Source: Neoechinorhynchus agilis
Taxonomy: Eukaryota; Acanthocephala
DNA: 64,000 nucleotides
Assembly (NCBI GenBank): GCA_051530055.1
Contig: CM121342.1
Location: 9,114,001-9,178,000 of the forward strand
Reading direction: 5' to 3'
In this document: positions 52,263 through 63,700 of the stretch, piece after piece
Position numbering within the stretch: the first letter of the stretch is position 1
Layout of the letters: every line of letters begins with the position of its first letter
Made by a program: the position numbers and the translations under genes
Notes under the pieces: generated by a model
Told to the model about the DNA's origin: nothing
The model's input: the letters and a program-made list of their open reading frames with translations, nothing else
Database searches by the model: none

Positions 52263-55200
52263 GTTTGAAGAAACAAGAACTCATAAATTTTCTGTTACCT
52301 CTGAATAAAACGCGGAACTCGGACGATGCATGGTGGAAGCCACCCATTAGACAAACACGATTAAACGCATTCCCTCGACGATTGAACGGGTATCACTAAT
52401 CAATTGAATTTGTCTAAAAATTGAAAGACGAATAACTCAGAAGATAGATTTAGAATCAGCACGTTGAGATGACTAAATGAACATAATCAATTTTTGCTAG
52501 ATTTCGTATCAAAGTGGTACATCGCGTATTTTTGCTCGGATTTCGCACCTAGAGCCTTTATCCCGCATCGAAGGCGACTCGGCATTTGCTAATCCCTTCC
52601 TCCATTTTTCGATGTAAAAGGCTTTGTGGTGGGTGCAACCTCGAAACCGGAGGTTTGAGTGTAACGTATCGGAGGAAATGTTGTTTCGGCAGGCCTTTAG
52701 GATGCTTCAGCCCTTCACCGGGAATTACTCGCTCGTAACTCGTGGCCATATTAACTTAAGCGAACCCCTCGCTTTTTGTCCCTGATCCGGACTGCACAAA
52801 TATCTGTTCCGTATATAGTCATTATTTTTCCGGTCAAGCATGGTTGTGTCATTTATCCAACTCAACGTTTTCGTCTCCATCGTCTATGGTCGCCATCGGC
52901 TGATAGTATTTAAAATGTTCAACGAGTGATAGGTCGATGTTGTTTATCGTGAGCGGATCTCTCTCTCTTTATTACCTGTTGTGAGACTCGAAACTCCTAC
53001 AAAACAAAAGTCTGGTTGTGCAACGGGGGAACGCTGAATCCGTCCTGATTCAAAGCGCTGGTGTGAATGCTGGTAAGATTTGGCCGAGAAAATAAATTTT
53101 TCAAAGCTCCTCACCGACAAAGTGAACCGACTTTTGCGGATATTTTTGTGTGTACCCAACCTTCTAATTTCATTTTTTCTATTTTGCAAAATCTGTCTTC
53201 TAGCGTCAAAAAGGCTGAGCGTTTGCGTTCCATATATCGTAATTTCCTGCGCAAACTGTCTCAGCAATTCTTGACAGCGTTCTTTACTTACGGACCGATA
53301 AGCTAGCTGAGAATTCGTTGTGTGGTCTCGGTCGGTCTTTTTTGAGGTCTTTCTTTACACAATGCAGCCGAACGTTGTCCTCTCGGATTCTGCCGTGCCG
53401 ACTGTGACGTCATCAATTGTAGTTGGATTACCCTGTGCCCATCACACGACAACTGGACGACGTCGAGTTCAATGATGATGACGCAAAGGCTTTACAACAA
53501 CAGGCCGAGGTATCGAACCTCCGGGCCACTTCTTCTCCGAAAGGTTTTTGTTCGGAATGCGGTGGTTGTTTTTGCCTTAACAAATCCTTGTTAGTTCGGA
53601 TACACGGTCCCTTCAGATCCCGCTGTTCCGGTTCCTCCCGACCCCCAAGATCTGTCATCCCGAACCCACTACCTCCTCGGAATGTCCCAGCGCCTCAGGT
53701 CATTCCCACGAAATTCCCTGATATCTTGCGCGTTCTGCCCAGGAACGTCCTGAAACGGATCCCAAAGGGCCCTCGGTATCAGATGACGAAGTCATTTAGT
53801 GCTTTGCTAAGGGATTGCTTAGAAAACGGGTCTGACATTGCATGGACACGTCTCTTCGCTTTCCCCAGGCTGGTTCTTCGTGCTGGTAACCGTTCGGAGG
53901 GGTCGTTGGTCAGTTCAATCAAAGAAAGAATCGCTTCCTTCGATCAACTCTTTTCGGACGCAATTCGAGCTGTCGATCGCGGACCTACAGAACAACCTAC
54001 ACACAGTAATTTTTCGGCTAGATCCATAGGGGAACGTGCTTCCTCCAAAATTGCGGATGGTGACATTCGGGGAGCTGTTCGCATCCTTTCCTCCTCTGAA
54101 GTTTTTACCCAGGTTAACGAGGAAACTCTCAAAACCTTGAACCAAAAACATCCTCCATCGGAACCACCGAAAATTCCGACTTGCCTCGCGGCTGCCTCGA
54201 AGTCTCCCTGCTCTGTAAAGGAACTCAATTCAGCGATATCCTCCTTTGCTAGTGGATCCGGTCATGGGCTAGAAGGGCTTAGGCCTCAACACCTCAAGGA
54301 CATGTTGTCCTTCTCCGTCGGTGAATCCGCTCAGAGCCTTTTGAATGGATTGTCACGCCTCGTTGATCTGTTCGTTGGTGACGAATTGCCTCCCGTCGCA
54401 ATTCAGTTGTTCTTCGGCGCTTCACTCTGTGCCCCAAAAAAGAAAGACGGTGGGATTCGTCCCATCGCTATAGGATCGACACTTCGGCGTCTTGCAGCAA
54501 AGATTCTTTGCAAACGTCTTGCAGTTGATCTTGGCGAACTTTTCCGCCCGGTACAACTCGGTTGCTGTGCGCCTTGCGGAGCCGAAGCTGTCGTGCACGC
54601 ACTACGCTCCTTTTTCACAAACAGTTCAGAGTCCTGTGTTGTGCTCAAGTGCGACTTCCGAAACGCCTTCAACTGTGTTGATCGCAGTGTGCTCCTAGAA
54701 GCTGTCGTAACTTACGCACCGGAAGCATACCAGTATTTCCTCAACGCCTATGGGACTGAGACTCCTCTTGTTTTCAATGACCGTACCATCTGGTCTCAAC
54801 GAGGTGTCCAACAAGGTGATCCTCTCGGTCCTATCGGTTTCTCTCTTGCCGTCAACCGGATCGCTCATTCGCTCCAATCCAAGTTTAATGCTTGGTATTT
54901 GGACGATGCAACACTCGGTGGGTCTCCCTCCGTGGTGTTGCGAGATTTGGAGGTCGTCATGAGGGAAGCTGCCAAGCTCGGCGTTGAGCTTAATACCTCG
55001 AAATGTGAGCTGTTTGTGATGAATGCAGAAAACGCCGCTAGTCAAACTGAGATCCTCAACAGCTTTACGCAGCTAGCACCTAACATCAAAATAATTTCGC
55101 GTGCTCAACTGTCTCTTTTGGGTAGCTGCGTTTTTAATGAAAATATACCTCAGGAGATCCTCCAAATAGCGCCGAGAGTCGAATTGCTCTGCGAGCGTAC

Positions 55201-56403
55201 GAAGGAACTTCTATCCCATCAGGCATTATTTTTAATAAAGAGTGCCCTGTTCCTTCCGAAGTTGCTGTACAAGTTGCGTACAACGCCCTTCTTCAAACAT
55301 CGACACTCCTTGACGAAAATTGATGATAATTTAAGAAGGTGTCTCGAAGGGATTTTAAATATCCAACTGTCGGATGAGGCATGGAGACAAGCTTCCTTGC
55401 CTGTATCTTCCGGCAGTTTGGGTATTCGAAAAACAGCCGATGTTGCGATTCCGGCCTTTTTAGGTTCCTATGAGAGCAGCCGAAAGTTGGTAGCTAAATT
55501 GCTCGAAAAAGAGTTTTTACTTGATGAAAATTTTAAAGAGGCGGTCTTCGAGTTTTGCCGCATTACGCAGTGCGATGAAGTTACTTTGAGAGACAAAAGA
55601 CGGTCAGTTTGGGGTAAACCTTTAATCACTCGAGTTCATGGCTCAATGCTTTCCGACGCGCGTGATGAGGTGACCCGAGCTAGATTGTTGGCAGTCTCTT
55701 CGAAGGAATCTGGTGCCTGGCTGAACGCCGTTCCGATTCCTTCTCTCGGAAATTCACTCAGAGACGAAACAGTAAAGATCGGATTGTCCTTACGACTAGG
55801 TCTCCCGATTTGTGCCCCACACTACTGTCGTTGTGGGGCCCTTGTGGATTCTTTGGGTAGACACGGTCTCGTCTGTCGCCAGTCCGGTGGCAGGTATGCT
55901 CGCCACGCTGAGATTAACTCGGTTATTAGTCGGGCCTTAAACACGATACACGCACCGAATCTGCTCGAACCGAGTCACCTCTGCAGACTCGACGGTCGAA
56001 GACCGGATGGGGTAACAGTGTTCCCGTGGCGAGAAGGGAAATCCCTTCTCTGGGACGCTACTTGTGTGGACACCCTTGCTCTGTCCAATCTAAGACATTC
56101 CTCAAGGCGCGAAGGAGGTGCTGCAATTGCTGTAGAGGAACGCAGGTGCGGGAAGTACGCGGAGCTCTTGAGAGCACATCACTTCGTCCCTTTCGGCGTT
56201 GAGACGCTCGGTGCCTTCGGTGCTGAGGCCAAGAACTTTACGGCGGATCTTTCAAGGAAGATGAGGATCGCAACCGGAGACCCAAGAGCAGGAACGTTCT
56301 TCCTGCAAAACATAGGTCTCGCGATCCAGCGCGGCAACGCTGTAAGTGTCCTTGCGACGGTTCCGAATGGTAAAGAGATGAATCTGGAAGGCTGGTAGAT
56401 ACA
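52263..56403 (+). mobile_element. REL-type LINE, apparently intact
   Basis: A non-LTR element whose 991-codon ORF (53,423-56,398) is uninterrupted. About 1.1 kb of non-coding sequence precedes the ORF, taken as 5' UTR because it starts where the cassette array stops; the true 5' end is not proven. The 3' end is close to the stop codon. No target-site duplication was found at the two ends. Three truncated relatives lie at 27.1, 28.1-30.7 and 39.5 kb, so the family has been active here. Confidence 0.85.
53423..56398 (+). CDS. REL-LINE polyprotein: zinc finger, RT, restriction-like endonuclease
   Basis: N-terminal zinc finger with Cys43, Cys46, His61 and Cys68. RT blocks follow: GSGHGLEGLRPQHLKDML, KKKDGGIRPIAIGSTLRRLA, VQLGCCAPCGAEAVVHALR, VVLKCDFRNAFNC, GVQQGDPLGPIGFSLAV and the active site AWYLDDATLGG (YLDD at about 491-494). 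After a thumb region comes a zinc knuckle (CRCGALVDSLGRHGLVC, about 802-818) and the PD-(D/E)xK-type endonuclease (RRPDGVTVFPWREGK near 860, then LLWDATCVDT). It reverse-transcribes its RNA at a nick made by the endonuclease. The order matches the R2-like REL LINEs. A TAG lies immediately before codon 1 (TTG) and the first in-frame ATG is at residue 121, after the zinc finger, so initiation must be non-AUG or within an unseen structure. R2 is known to start without AUG. Confidence 0.92.
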   Translation: MDYPVPITRQLDDVEFNDDDAKALQQQAEVSNLRATSSPKGFCSECGGCFCLNKSLLVRIHGPFRSRCSGSSRPPRSVIPNPLPPRNVPAPQVIPTKFPDILRVLPRNVLKRIPKGPRYQMTKSFSALLRDCLENGSDIAWTRLFAFPRLVLRAGNRSEGSLVSSIKERIASFDQLFSDAIRAVDRGPTEQPTHSNFSARSIGERASSKIADGDIRGAVRILSSSEVFTQVNEETLKTLNQKHPPSEPPKIPTCLAAASKSPCSVKELNSAISSFASGSGHGLEGLRPQHLKDMLSFSVGESAQSLLNGLSRLVDLFVGDELPPVAIQLFFGASLCAPKKKDGGIRPIAIGSTLRRLAAKILCKRLAVDLGELFRPVQLGCCAPCGAEAVVHALRSFFTNSSESCVVLKCDFRNAFNCVDRSVLLEAVVTYAPEAYQYFLNAYGTETPLVFNDRTIWSQRGVQQGDPLGPIGFSLAVNRIAHSLQSKFNAWYLDDATLGGSPSVVLRDLEVVMREAAKLGVELNTSKCELFVMNAENAASQTEILNSFTQLAPNIKIISRAQLSLLGSCVFNENIPQEILQIAPRVELLCERTKELLSHQALFLIKSALFLPKLLYKLRTTPFFKHRHSLTKIDDNLRRCLEGILNIQLSDEAWRQASLPVSSGSLGIRKTADVAIPAFLGSYESSRKLVAKLLEKEFLLDENFKEAVFEFCRITQCDEVTLRDKRRSVWGKPLITRVHGSMLSDARDEVTRARLLAVSSKESGAWLNAVPIPSLGNSLRDETVKIGLSLRLGLPICAPHYCRCGALVDSLGRHGLVCRQSGGRYARHAEINSVISRALNTIHAPNLLEPSHLCRLDGRRPDGVTVFPWREGKSLLWDATCVDTLALSNLRHSSRREGGAAIAVEERRCGKYAELLRAHHFVPFGVETLGAFGAEAKNFTADLSRKMRIATGDPRAGTFFLQNIGLAIQRGNAVSVLATVPNGKEMNLEGW

Positions 56404-57253
56404 TGAGACTTGATTTGCTGTGAGCTTAGTTTTTGCATGAATTAAATCTGACTAAGGAAAAAAAAGTTAAAGGCAATTTTATTTCTGTGGTGATACTTTT
56501 TGTTTAATTTTCCACCAGATTGAAAAACCTTCCTCAATTTTTACTATGATCTCATGTAGATTTTGATTTCAGAATCACGTATTGCATTTGTTCCCAGTTG
56601 TATGCAGACAATCTTTTATGATTGTTCGTATCCCAAAGTTCGAACTTACTTTTAAGTAAATTTTCAAGAATTCTGAGAATGCAAATAGTCGTCCGTAGCC
56701 TCCTTTCGCCGTTTCCTTTTATTAAGGAAGAGAAAATTGCTGTGTTCCGATCAAATTTCGAATAAAAGCCGCCAATCCTTTTAATTCAACATCCGCAATC
56801 AAATTCGAACTAAATTTTCCATAAGTGGATTTCAGACTAGACTTGATTTGCTGTGAGTATATTTTCAATAAAGATTTGCAAATTAAAAAAAATGTGACAA
56901 AAACTATAAACATTGAGTGATTAATTTCTCAAAATGGTCATGTGAGTGTTATATCCACAAATATGGTGCCATCTTGGTCCCTCGAAAGCTATTTGACAAT
57001 AAACATTGTCTAAAATGCAATAGTCTGCAAGCCGCAGAGTTACTTCAATTAAACGTTCATTTTTACAGCACAATTCCAACACTTTTTACCTCCTAAACAA
57101 AGCCATCATAGGATGAAGGCAATGAGAATATCAAAATAAAGAAACCACAAACGATTTTTTTGCGAAAAGTGCGTTCAAAAAATCGGACATCATTCGCAAA
57201 TGCGGGATTTAATGCGCTGACGGTGTTGCTCAAAAATAAACTCAAATCCGAGA
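56399..57253. other. REL LINE 3' flank and spacer
   Basis: The 19-bp word AGACTTGATTTGCTGTGAG occurs at 56,405-56,423 and again at 56,838-56,856, framing about 415 bp of AT-rich sequence. This could be a target-site duplication around a small insertion. The second copy is followed by CAATAAA and an A-run. The 3' UTR of the TXNDC9-like gene should reach in from the right. Confidence 0.45.
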
Positions 57254-57952
57254 TTAACGTAAACGATCATTTTCAGTATTAACGGACCTTTGTTCAGTGT
57301 CATCCTCGTCGCTGGAAAGATTTGAAGTAAAGGTTACACCCATGTCTCTTATTGGTTTCGTCGATATACCACGTCCTTTTCTTAAATTCATCAAAATGGC
57401 CCTTCTCTCAGCATCTTCGGCATTGGAATCAATAAGATTATGGTCTTCTAATCGAGTCACCAAATTTTCTATAAAAATTCGTGTATGCTCGATCGAGCGA
57501 AACTCACATTTCATAGGGCCTATTATCCTTGTATTTAGGATCGCAACTATGCAAGCACAATCGTCCATGAGCAATTTCTTCGATAAGAATGGGAATTTGA
57601 GCAGATCTGCCCGAAGGAACTTTGTTTCTGGGTGGTCTTTTGCTATTTTAGCCATCTTCGTCAAAATCATATCACTTGTTGTAGGATTCTGATCTGTCCA
57701 AAAGAAGCACACGGACCGGCTGTTTTGTTTACAGTGTTCAAAGAAATCGTGTTCTCGTTCAAGAACACATAACTTCCCGCGTCCTTGTTCTAACCATTTT
57801 TCTCTATCCGCCTGACGTCTTTTTAATTCATTTATTCTTTGTTGACGAATAATACCGAGCTCGTTATCGTCAAGGTTTTTCATTCGTTCAATTTCGTTAT
57901 CAATCTCATTTTCAACCAACTGCATAACAATTTTATCCACGGGAGCACTCAT
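57254..57952 (-). CDS. TXNDC9: TXNDC9 / phosducin-like protein 3 homologue
   Basis: With the ATG at 57,952 (MSAPVDKIVMQLVE) the product has 232 residues, close to the 226 of human TXNDC9. It has an N-terminal coiled coil (EIERMKNLDDNELGIIRQQR, then LKRRQADREKWLEQGRGK) and a thioredoxin-like domain with ERDFFE-like entry (EREHDFFEH), VCFFW, KFLRADLLKFPFLSKKL. The acidic tail is FTSNLSSDEDD. As in the family, no CxxC redox pair is present. The usual cis-proline region (IPT) is replaced by CIV. PhLP3 proteins regulate the CCT chaperonin during tubulin and actin folding. The frame extends upstream of 57,952, but TTTTTTAG just before this ATG looks like a splice acceptor, so I prefer the shorter start. 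Confidence 0.85.
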   Translation of the reverse strand: MSAPVDKIVMQLVENEIDNEIERMKNLDDNELGIIRQQRINELKRRQADREKWLEQGRGKLCVLEREHDFFEHCKQNSRSVCFFWTDQNPTTSDMILTKMAKIAKDHPETKFLRADLLKFPFLSKKLLMDDCACIVAILNTRIIGPMKCEFRSIEHTRIFIENLVTRLEDHNLIDSNAEDAERRAILMNLRKGRGISTKPIRDMGVTFTSNLSSDEDDTEQRSVNTENDRLR

Positions 57953-58049
57953 TATCCAGCAATTTCCTAAAAAAGAATTTAGCAAATACATCTTCCAATC
58001 GGCCGTGTTCACGTAATCAAAATCTCCGGAAGAAAGCTCATTTTAGTAA

Positions 58050-58061
58050 CCAATGACGTCA
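58050..58061 (-). promoter_or_regulatory. Overlapping CCAAT and CRE-like sites
   Basis: CCAATGACGTCA joins a CCAAT box and a perfect TGACGTCA palindrome about 100 bp upstream of the TXNDC9-like start. A further GTCGTCAC half site lies about 15 bp away. Proximity to the start supports promoter function. Confidence 0.5.
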
Positions 58062-58647
58062 CAAGAAAATGTCGTCACTGCTATTGCGCATCACCAAATC
58101 GGTTGTTGTGTCTCGAAACGTGTTAAAATGCTTCCAGTTGACAATCACTCATCTCTTCTTGAGCTTAATCAGTGACGTTGTTAAAGTTTCATCCTCAATC
58201 ACAATAAAATCTTTTTTCTATTTGAAGATCCTGAATTATTCATATTAAAATAAAGAAATAAAGTCGTTTGCTAAGAGTCGTACTGAGAAATTGAATTCTA
58301 GAATACATACCTGGAGGATTCATGCATAAAACTTCGATTTTAATATTTATCTAAATTTCTTCCACTTTTCTGTATTGGAAACGCTGAGATGCCTCGGAAA
58401 AGAAGTCGATTATTTCCTGCCCCATATCCCTGTTTCAGGGTCAAAGGGTTCGAATCCACGATCGCCAATGACGCACAACCAAAGGGGACGAAATACCGCT
58501 GAAGGGAGGAAACTCACTGATGAGTCCCGCCTCCTGGAGGTATCTGAGGATCCGGAGAGATGTACGAACTCTTAACGTTTCATCCGAGTTTAAGTGGTTG
58601 CATCACTTCTCTGATGTAAAACAAAGTTTCTCTGATCGCCGAAAGTG
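58062..58647. other. Spacer with a repeat shared with 36.2 kb
   Basis: GGGGACGAAATACCGCTGAA and the following GGAGGAAACTCA (about 58,488-58,520) resemble 36,198-36,230 next to a PLE. A GGTTCGAATCC B-box-like word lies at 58,448 but no tRNA fold fits. CACTGATGAGTCCCG near 58,525 resembles a hammerhead box but lacks a GAAA partner in the right place. Confidence 0.4.
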
Positions 58648-58780
58648 CTAATTCACATCAATATACTCACGAACAAGACCGAAATCAATCAAATGGATTA
58701 TTTGTTGCGAATTTAATCGACATCCACTAACGAAATTCTCCGGTTTTATGTCACGGTGCACAGGAAATTTCTAATGCAGC
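58648..58780 (-). pseudogene. Casein kinase 1-like kinase relic
   Basis: On the minus strand a stretch reads [20 protein letters not shown] followed by [18 protein letters not shown], the catalytic loop and DFG segment of CK1/TTBK-group kinases. A stop codon lies just before it in the conserved LH-x-x-G-(F/I)-HRD helix and another soon after. The Gly loop and substrate lobe were not found. It is a broken gene piece. Confidence 0.7.
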
Positions 58781-59605
58781 GATTTTAGCCGTTGAAGGAA
58801 TTAAAAAGCTAACATAAGAACTGGTTTCAACGTAGTGTAACGATTGTTGACCATTTGTAAAGTACTCAACTTTAGGTCAGCAACAGTTGCTTAAATGTTC
58901 GACTGTACAATTTAAAGATCATTTCTATGTTGTCTACCAATAAATAACCAATCATTGTTTTGAACAAGCCTTCACTAGTATATTTGTAGATATTGCACTC
59001 GTGGAAGATGGTCTGAAATTTGCGATCCGCATCCTCAACAGTGATTGCCACTTCATTGTTTGTCTCCGAACTTCCTACTGCGAATAATCGTAGTTAAATC
59101 GTATTCTTCAACAAGCTCGAGAATCGTATCCATTCCGTCTTACGCCTTTTGAATTTGTGCCTATTTTAGCATCCCAAATTTCTTGTGCTATTCTGGGCTC
59201 GACTCACTATTGACATGTTGGATTGCATACATCACGTAATCCAAATCGGTCAATCGGGATTTCATATAGTTCATGCTGGTAAATCAGCAAAAAACAGTTT
59301 GCGTCTTGTCTTTTTCCGAATATTCATTATTTGCTTCTTCCTCGGTCTTTGGCAAATCCCAAATCTTCATCTAAGGTTCCTTAACTGTAGTATTATACTT
59401 TGAGATCTTTTTCGCTGTCTGGCGTGGTAGGGCGGGGAGAGGGGACTTCCCCGAAGTATAGAAAGATCGTCATTTTTACTCCCGCGAATCCCTTGGAGGC
59501 CGCTTCAAAATAAATATTGCCATCAACTAATTGAACTCCTAATATTGTGATGGAGCGTATAATTTATAAGAAAATAAGGCGTGGTAGATATAATACCTAA
59601 GTACC
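58781..59605. other. Spacer, possible further kinase remnants
   Basis: A minus-strand stretch near 59,060-59,130 reads DTILELVEEYDLTTIIRSRK and might be remnant coding of the kinase relic, but no diagnostic motif is visible. A hairpin-forming GGGGAGAGGGGACTTCCCC lies near 59,434. Confidence 0.3.
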
Positions 59606-59690
59606 GAACGGCGTACAAGATTGTAGCTCCGAAAATAATCGGATTTAATAAAATTCCTTCAATTTTTCACCGCCGTAAAAACATTGTTGA
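59606..59690 (-). repeat. Partial monomer of the 200-bp satellite
   Basis: On the minus strand it carries TGAAGGAATTTTATTAAATC, TCCGATTATTTTCGGA and CAATCTTG as in the array at 22-23.4 kb. It is the same orientation as the piece at the left end of the window. Confidence 0.75.
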
Positions 59691-60774
59691 TTGTTCTATC
59701 AATGTCGAATTGTAACACACTCGAGCTATACTGAAATCTTCATTGCGAATTTTCAAGGCCTCCGCCTCCTTCTCAAACATCGAAAAATGGTACCTAAGTT
59801 GGTAGCCTTGACTCGGGTGCGTGGGGACCGTCGATTCCCGAGGTGATGTTTCACCCCTGCGTAAAAGACCCATGGAGATTCCTCGTCGTAAGTCTTAGAG
59901 CAACATGCGGCCTTAAAATCGATCCAAGAAGCGATCCAAAATAAGTCGCTGACAAAGGTGGCGAATTGGTTGTGATCGGACGAAGTTTAGAGAAAAGGAT
60001 GATGTCGCCATTATTAGGAGAGTTGACAGAGAAGGATAATAGCAGGGAACGTCGTAAGGAAACGAATTCCGTCCTTTCCAAAATTTGATTGCTAGGGGCC
60101 AATTAAGAGGGTTTAGCGCTTACATCCGAGGACCACTGCATACGCCTGTAATGTATCCAATGACTAAAACGCATAAGATGCCCACGGTTCCCATCACATT
60201 GACAACTGGATCATTGTAGTGAAGGCCGATCATCTCTACATTAAACGGCCCTAGGTATTTGGTCTCAAAACTGCTGGTTATGATTCTCAGTCCACTCTTA
60301 CAAACGACAAGGGCACATATTAAAAATGCGGAGGGACTGATTGAGTCCTTACATTGCCGGCGAGAGGATTTGGTTAGCTGCCGACTAGTCTTTTGATTTC
60401 GAAGCCGGAGAAATCATGGTATTGAGATAACGGATCTCATATGGCTCATACAAAAAAAACCGGAGCACTTAAAAGAGTAATCGATCGATTTATTAACAGT
60501 GATGATTTTCTAGTAATGATTAAAGTGAAATTTTAAAGTACAACTCTAATTCTTCTCCTAATTTGTACTGGAGAAAGGATCATCGTCGCTTATAGCCGGA
60601 TGAAGAGAAAACGTGCGTAATGAAGAGCTGATCGCATGCGCATTAATAGACTGTACCGTCTGACGTAACAATTATACGCGACTAATTCTTCGTCGCCATA
60701 ATTCAGCCGCTTACTAATCCGCACGCACGTACGCATTCACGCATACCGTTATTTTTCAAGTTGAATAAAACTGT
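59691..60774. other. Spacer before the LTR element
   Basis: No gene recognised. The left LTR and primer-binding site of the element that starts coding near 60.78 kb probably lie in the right-hand part, but without the other LTR in the window the edges cannot be fixed. Confidence 0.35.
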
Positions 60775-63700
60775 TTGTGTCCACCACAATTAATTCAACT
60801 TGAAAAAATCCCGTCTCATGGAAAGAGTTCTTTGTCCGGAAAAAAACTAACGATCGAACCGACTGCTCCTTCGTCTGAACGTGAATACAAATATTGGAAG
60901 AAAACGTTTGACAATTTCGTAGCTGCATGTGGAAATCAATGTCCAGGCAAACTTCAATGTTTGATACGTTTCGTCAGTCCAAACGTATATGAAATGATAG
61001 CGGAGCAACCCGATTTTGATAAGGCGATTGCGATCTTGGACAAAGCATACATTAAGGAGGCGAATTCAATTCTTTCCAGACATGTGTTGGCTACGTACCA
61101 GCAGCAACCATCTCAGTCAATCGACGAGTTCGTCCGAGAACTAAACTGCATAAGCCGAAACTGTCAGTTAACGGACGTGACCGCTGAGCAATACCGACTA
61201 GAACTCATTCGCGATGCTTTTGTTAGTGGGATTTCATCCCCATAATTCGTCAACACCTTCTGGAACATCATGCTCTAAGTTTGACCCAGGCGATCGACAT
61301 AGCGAAGTCTCTAGATACAGCTCAGCGAAACGCTGAAATTTATGACCGTCAAGCGCCGCCTATTGCAGCTTTTGTCGAAGCTCCTCCATCGATTTCGCAC
61401 CAGAAGCCTGAAACCGAGGATATGGAAATAGTAACTGCCATAAAGTCAAAAAAGTGCTGGTTTTGCGGTTTTGATTTGCTTCCAAGATCTCGTTGTCCTG
61501 CCAGAAAGTCTAAGTGTTCGAAATGCGGAAAAATAGGCCATTGGGGTAAAGTATGTCGATCCAAGCCATTAGAAAAGCAGCCGGAGGGCACCTCCGCTAC
61601 TATGTTTTTATGTGCCAGCGACGAGCTTGCAGATCTAAACAATCGAATGTTCCTTATCGACGTGGTCATTGAGGGACTACCGTTATCTGCTATGATCGAT
61701 ACAGGTAGTTCGAGCAACTTTATTAGTGATAAGGTTGCCATGAATCTGGGACTAAAAACGATTGCATCGGAAGGTATAGTCAAGCTGGCTACAACAAGTC
61801 AACAGATTCGAATCAAGGGCAAATGTCTCGTCGACATTCTTGTGGAAAATCGAACTCATCATGCTGTCAAATTCAGCGTGTTGGAGGACCTTTATACGGA
61901 CGTCATACTCGGTCTAGAATTTCAAAAACTCCACAGAAGCATTCGTTTTGTCTATAATGGTTCCAAAGATGAATTGACAATCAAGCCCCTATCAGACTGT
62001 AGCAACATGATCAAAGCTGATATGTTGGAAACCCCATTGTTTGACTCGATCCCTCGGAATATTAAGCCTGTTGTGACCAAATCGCGAATGTTTAGTGTTC
62101 AAGACCGTTCGTTTATCGATGGTGAAGTAAAAAAGTTACTTTATGCAGGCGTGATAGAACCTAGTCGATCTCCGTGGAGATCACAGATTGTAGCCGTCAA
62201 AAACGACTCGAATTCAGGCAAGAAGCGACTAATTATTGATTATTCGCAGACTATCGATAGATTTACTTCGTTAGATGCTTACCCATTGCCTAACCTTCAC
62301 CAGCTTATTAATACCATCGCTCAATACCGCGCATTTTCGACCTTCGACTTAAAAAGTGCATATCATCAAATCGGCATACCTGCTTCCAAAAGACGGTACA
62401 CCGCTTTCGAAGAGAATGGTAATCTTTACCAATTTACGCGTATACCTTTTGGCGTTACAAACGGTGTCGCCGCATTTCAAAGGGCGATGGATAATATGAT
62501 TAAGGAAAAGAATTTGGAGTGTACGATTTCATATCTAGATGATGTTACTGTAGCAGGTAAATCGCAGGAGGAACACGACTCGAATGTAAAGCTCTTTATG
62601 GAAGCTGTCGAGAAACGGAAGTTGAATTTAAATCATTCCAAAACTATATCGTCGGTCCGATCTATCAATCTAATGGGTTACAACATCTGCAATGGAAAGA
62701 TTCGGCCCGATCCGGAAAAACTACGCCCCTTATTTGAAATGCCTATTCCTTGTGATTCAAAAAGTCTAGCTCGAGTGCTCGGAATGTTGGCCTATTACTC
62801 AAAGTGGATCCAGGACTTTTCGTCGAAAGCTCAAATACTCCATAAATGTAGTAAATTTCCGATGGAAACCGATGAGATCAGAGTTCTCAAAGAATTGAAG
62901 GAAGAGTTGGGAAACGCATCCTTGGGTGCTATCGACGTGGATAGCCCATTCACCGTCGAATGCTACGCGTCTGATGTTGCTGTTTCGGCCACACTGAACC
63001 AAAACGGAATACCTGTGGCCTTCATGTCCAGGACGCTCAACAAGTGCGGGATGCGATATCCTGCCGTCGAAAAGGAGCCGATGGCAATCGTCGAAGCTGC
63101 CAGAAAGTGGCGACCTCTACTGAATGGGAGACGTTTTCAGCTTATTACTGACCAACGATCGGTAGCTTTTATGATGGACGGTCGCTGACGAACCAAAATT
63201 AAGAACGACAAGATTCTAGGCTGGAGAATTGAGCTCTCTGACCTCTGCTATGAAATTCCTTATCGCCCTGGCAAAGATAATATCGCTGCGGATGCGTTAT
63301 CGAGGGCCAATGCAATCGACCTGACTGACTTAGAAGAGGTTCACAAGCAGCTCTGCCACCCTGGAGTCAGTAGGTTACTTCATTTTGTCAGATCGAAGAA
63401 CTTACCATTCTCTACATCCGAGGTCAGGTCGATATGCTCGAAATGCAGAACGTGCGCTTTTGTCAAACCGCAGTTTTACAGACCCTCCGTGGACTCCCAA
63501 CTGATACAGGCATTAAAGCCGATGTATAGGGTATCGATTGACTTTAAAGGCCCACTTCCGTCCCGTTCTTCCAACAAGTACTTATTTACGGCAATCGGTG
63601 AATACCCTAGGTTCCCGTTTGCCATTCCCTGTGAAAATATCAATAGTCAGACGGTAATTCGATGCCTTACTTCAATCTTTTCACTGTGTGGTACTTCTGG

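Noticed and set aside
54403-55045. Minus-strand frames within the REL LINE
   Set aside because: The plus strand holds a 991-codon frame with ordered RT and endonuclease motifs; the others are antisense.
58448-58458. GGTTCGAATCC looks like a tRNA T-loop/B box
   Set aside because: The flanking bases do not make a five-pair T stem and no A box or acceptor stem fits at tRNA spacing, so no tRNA or tRNA-derived SINE is claimed.
58488-58540. GGGGACGAAA followed by CTGATGAGTCCC as a permuted hammerhead ribozyme
   Set aside because: The 23 bases between GAAA and CTGATGA cannot form both stem III and stem I with a UH cleavage site.
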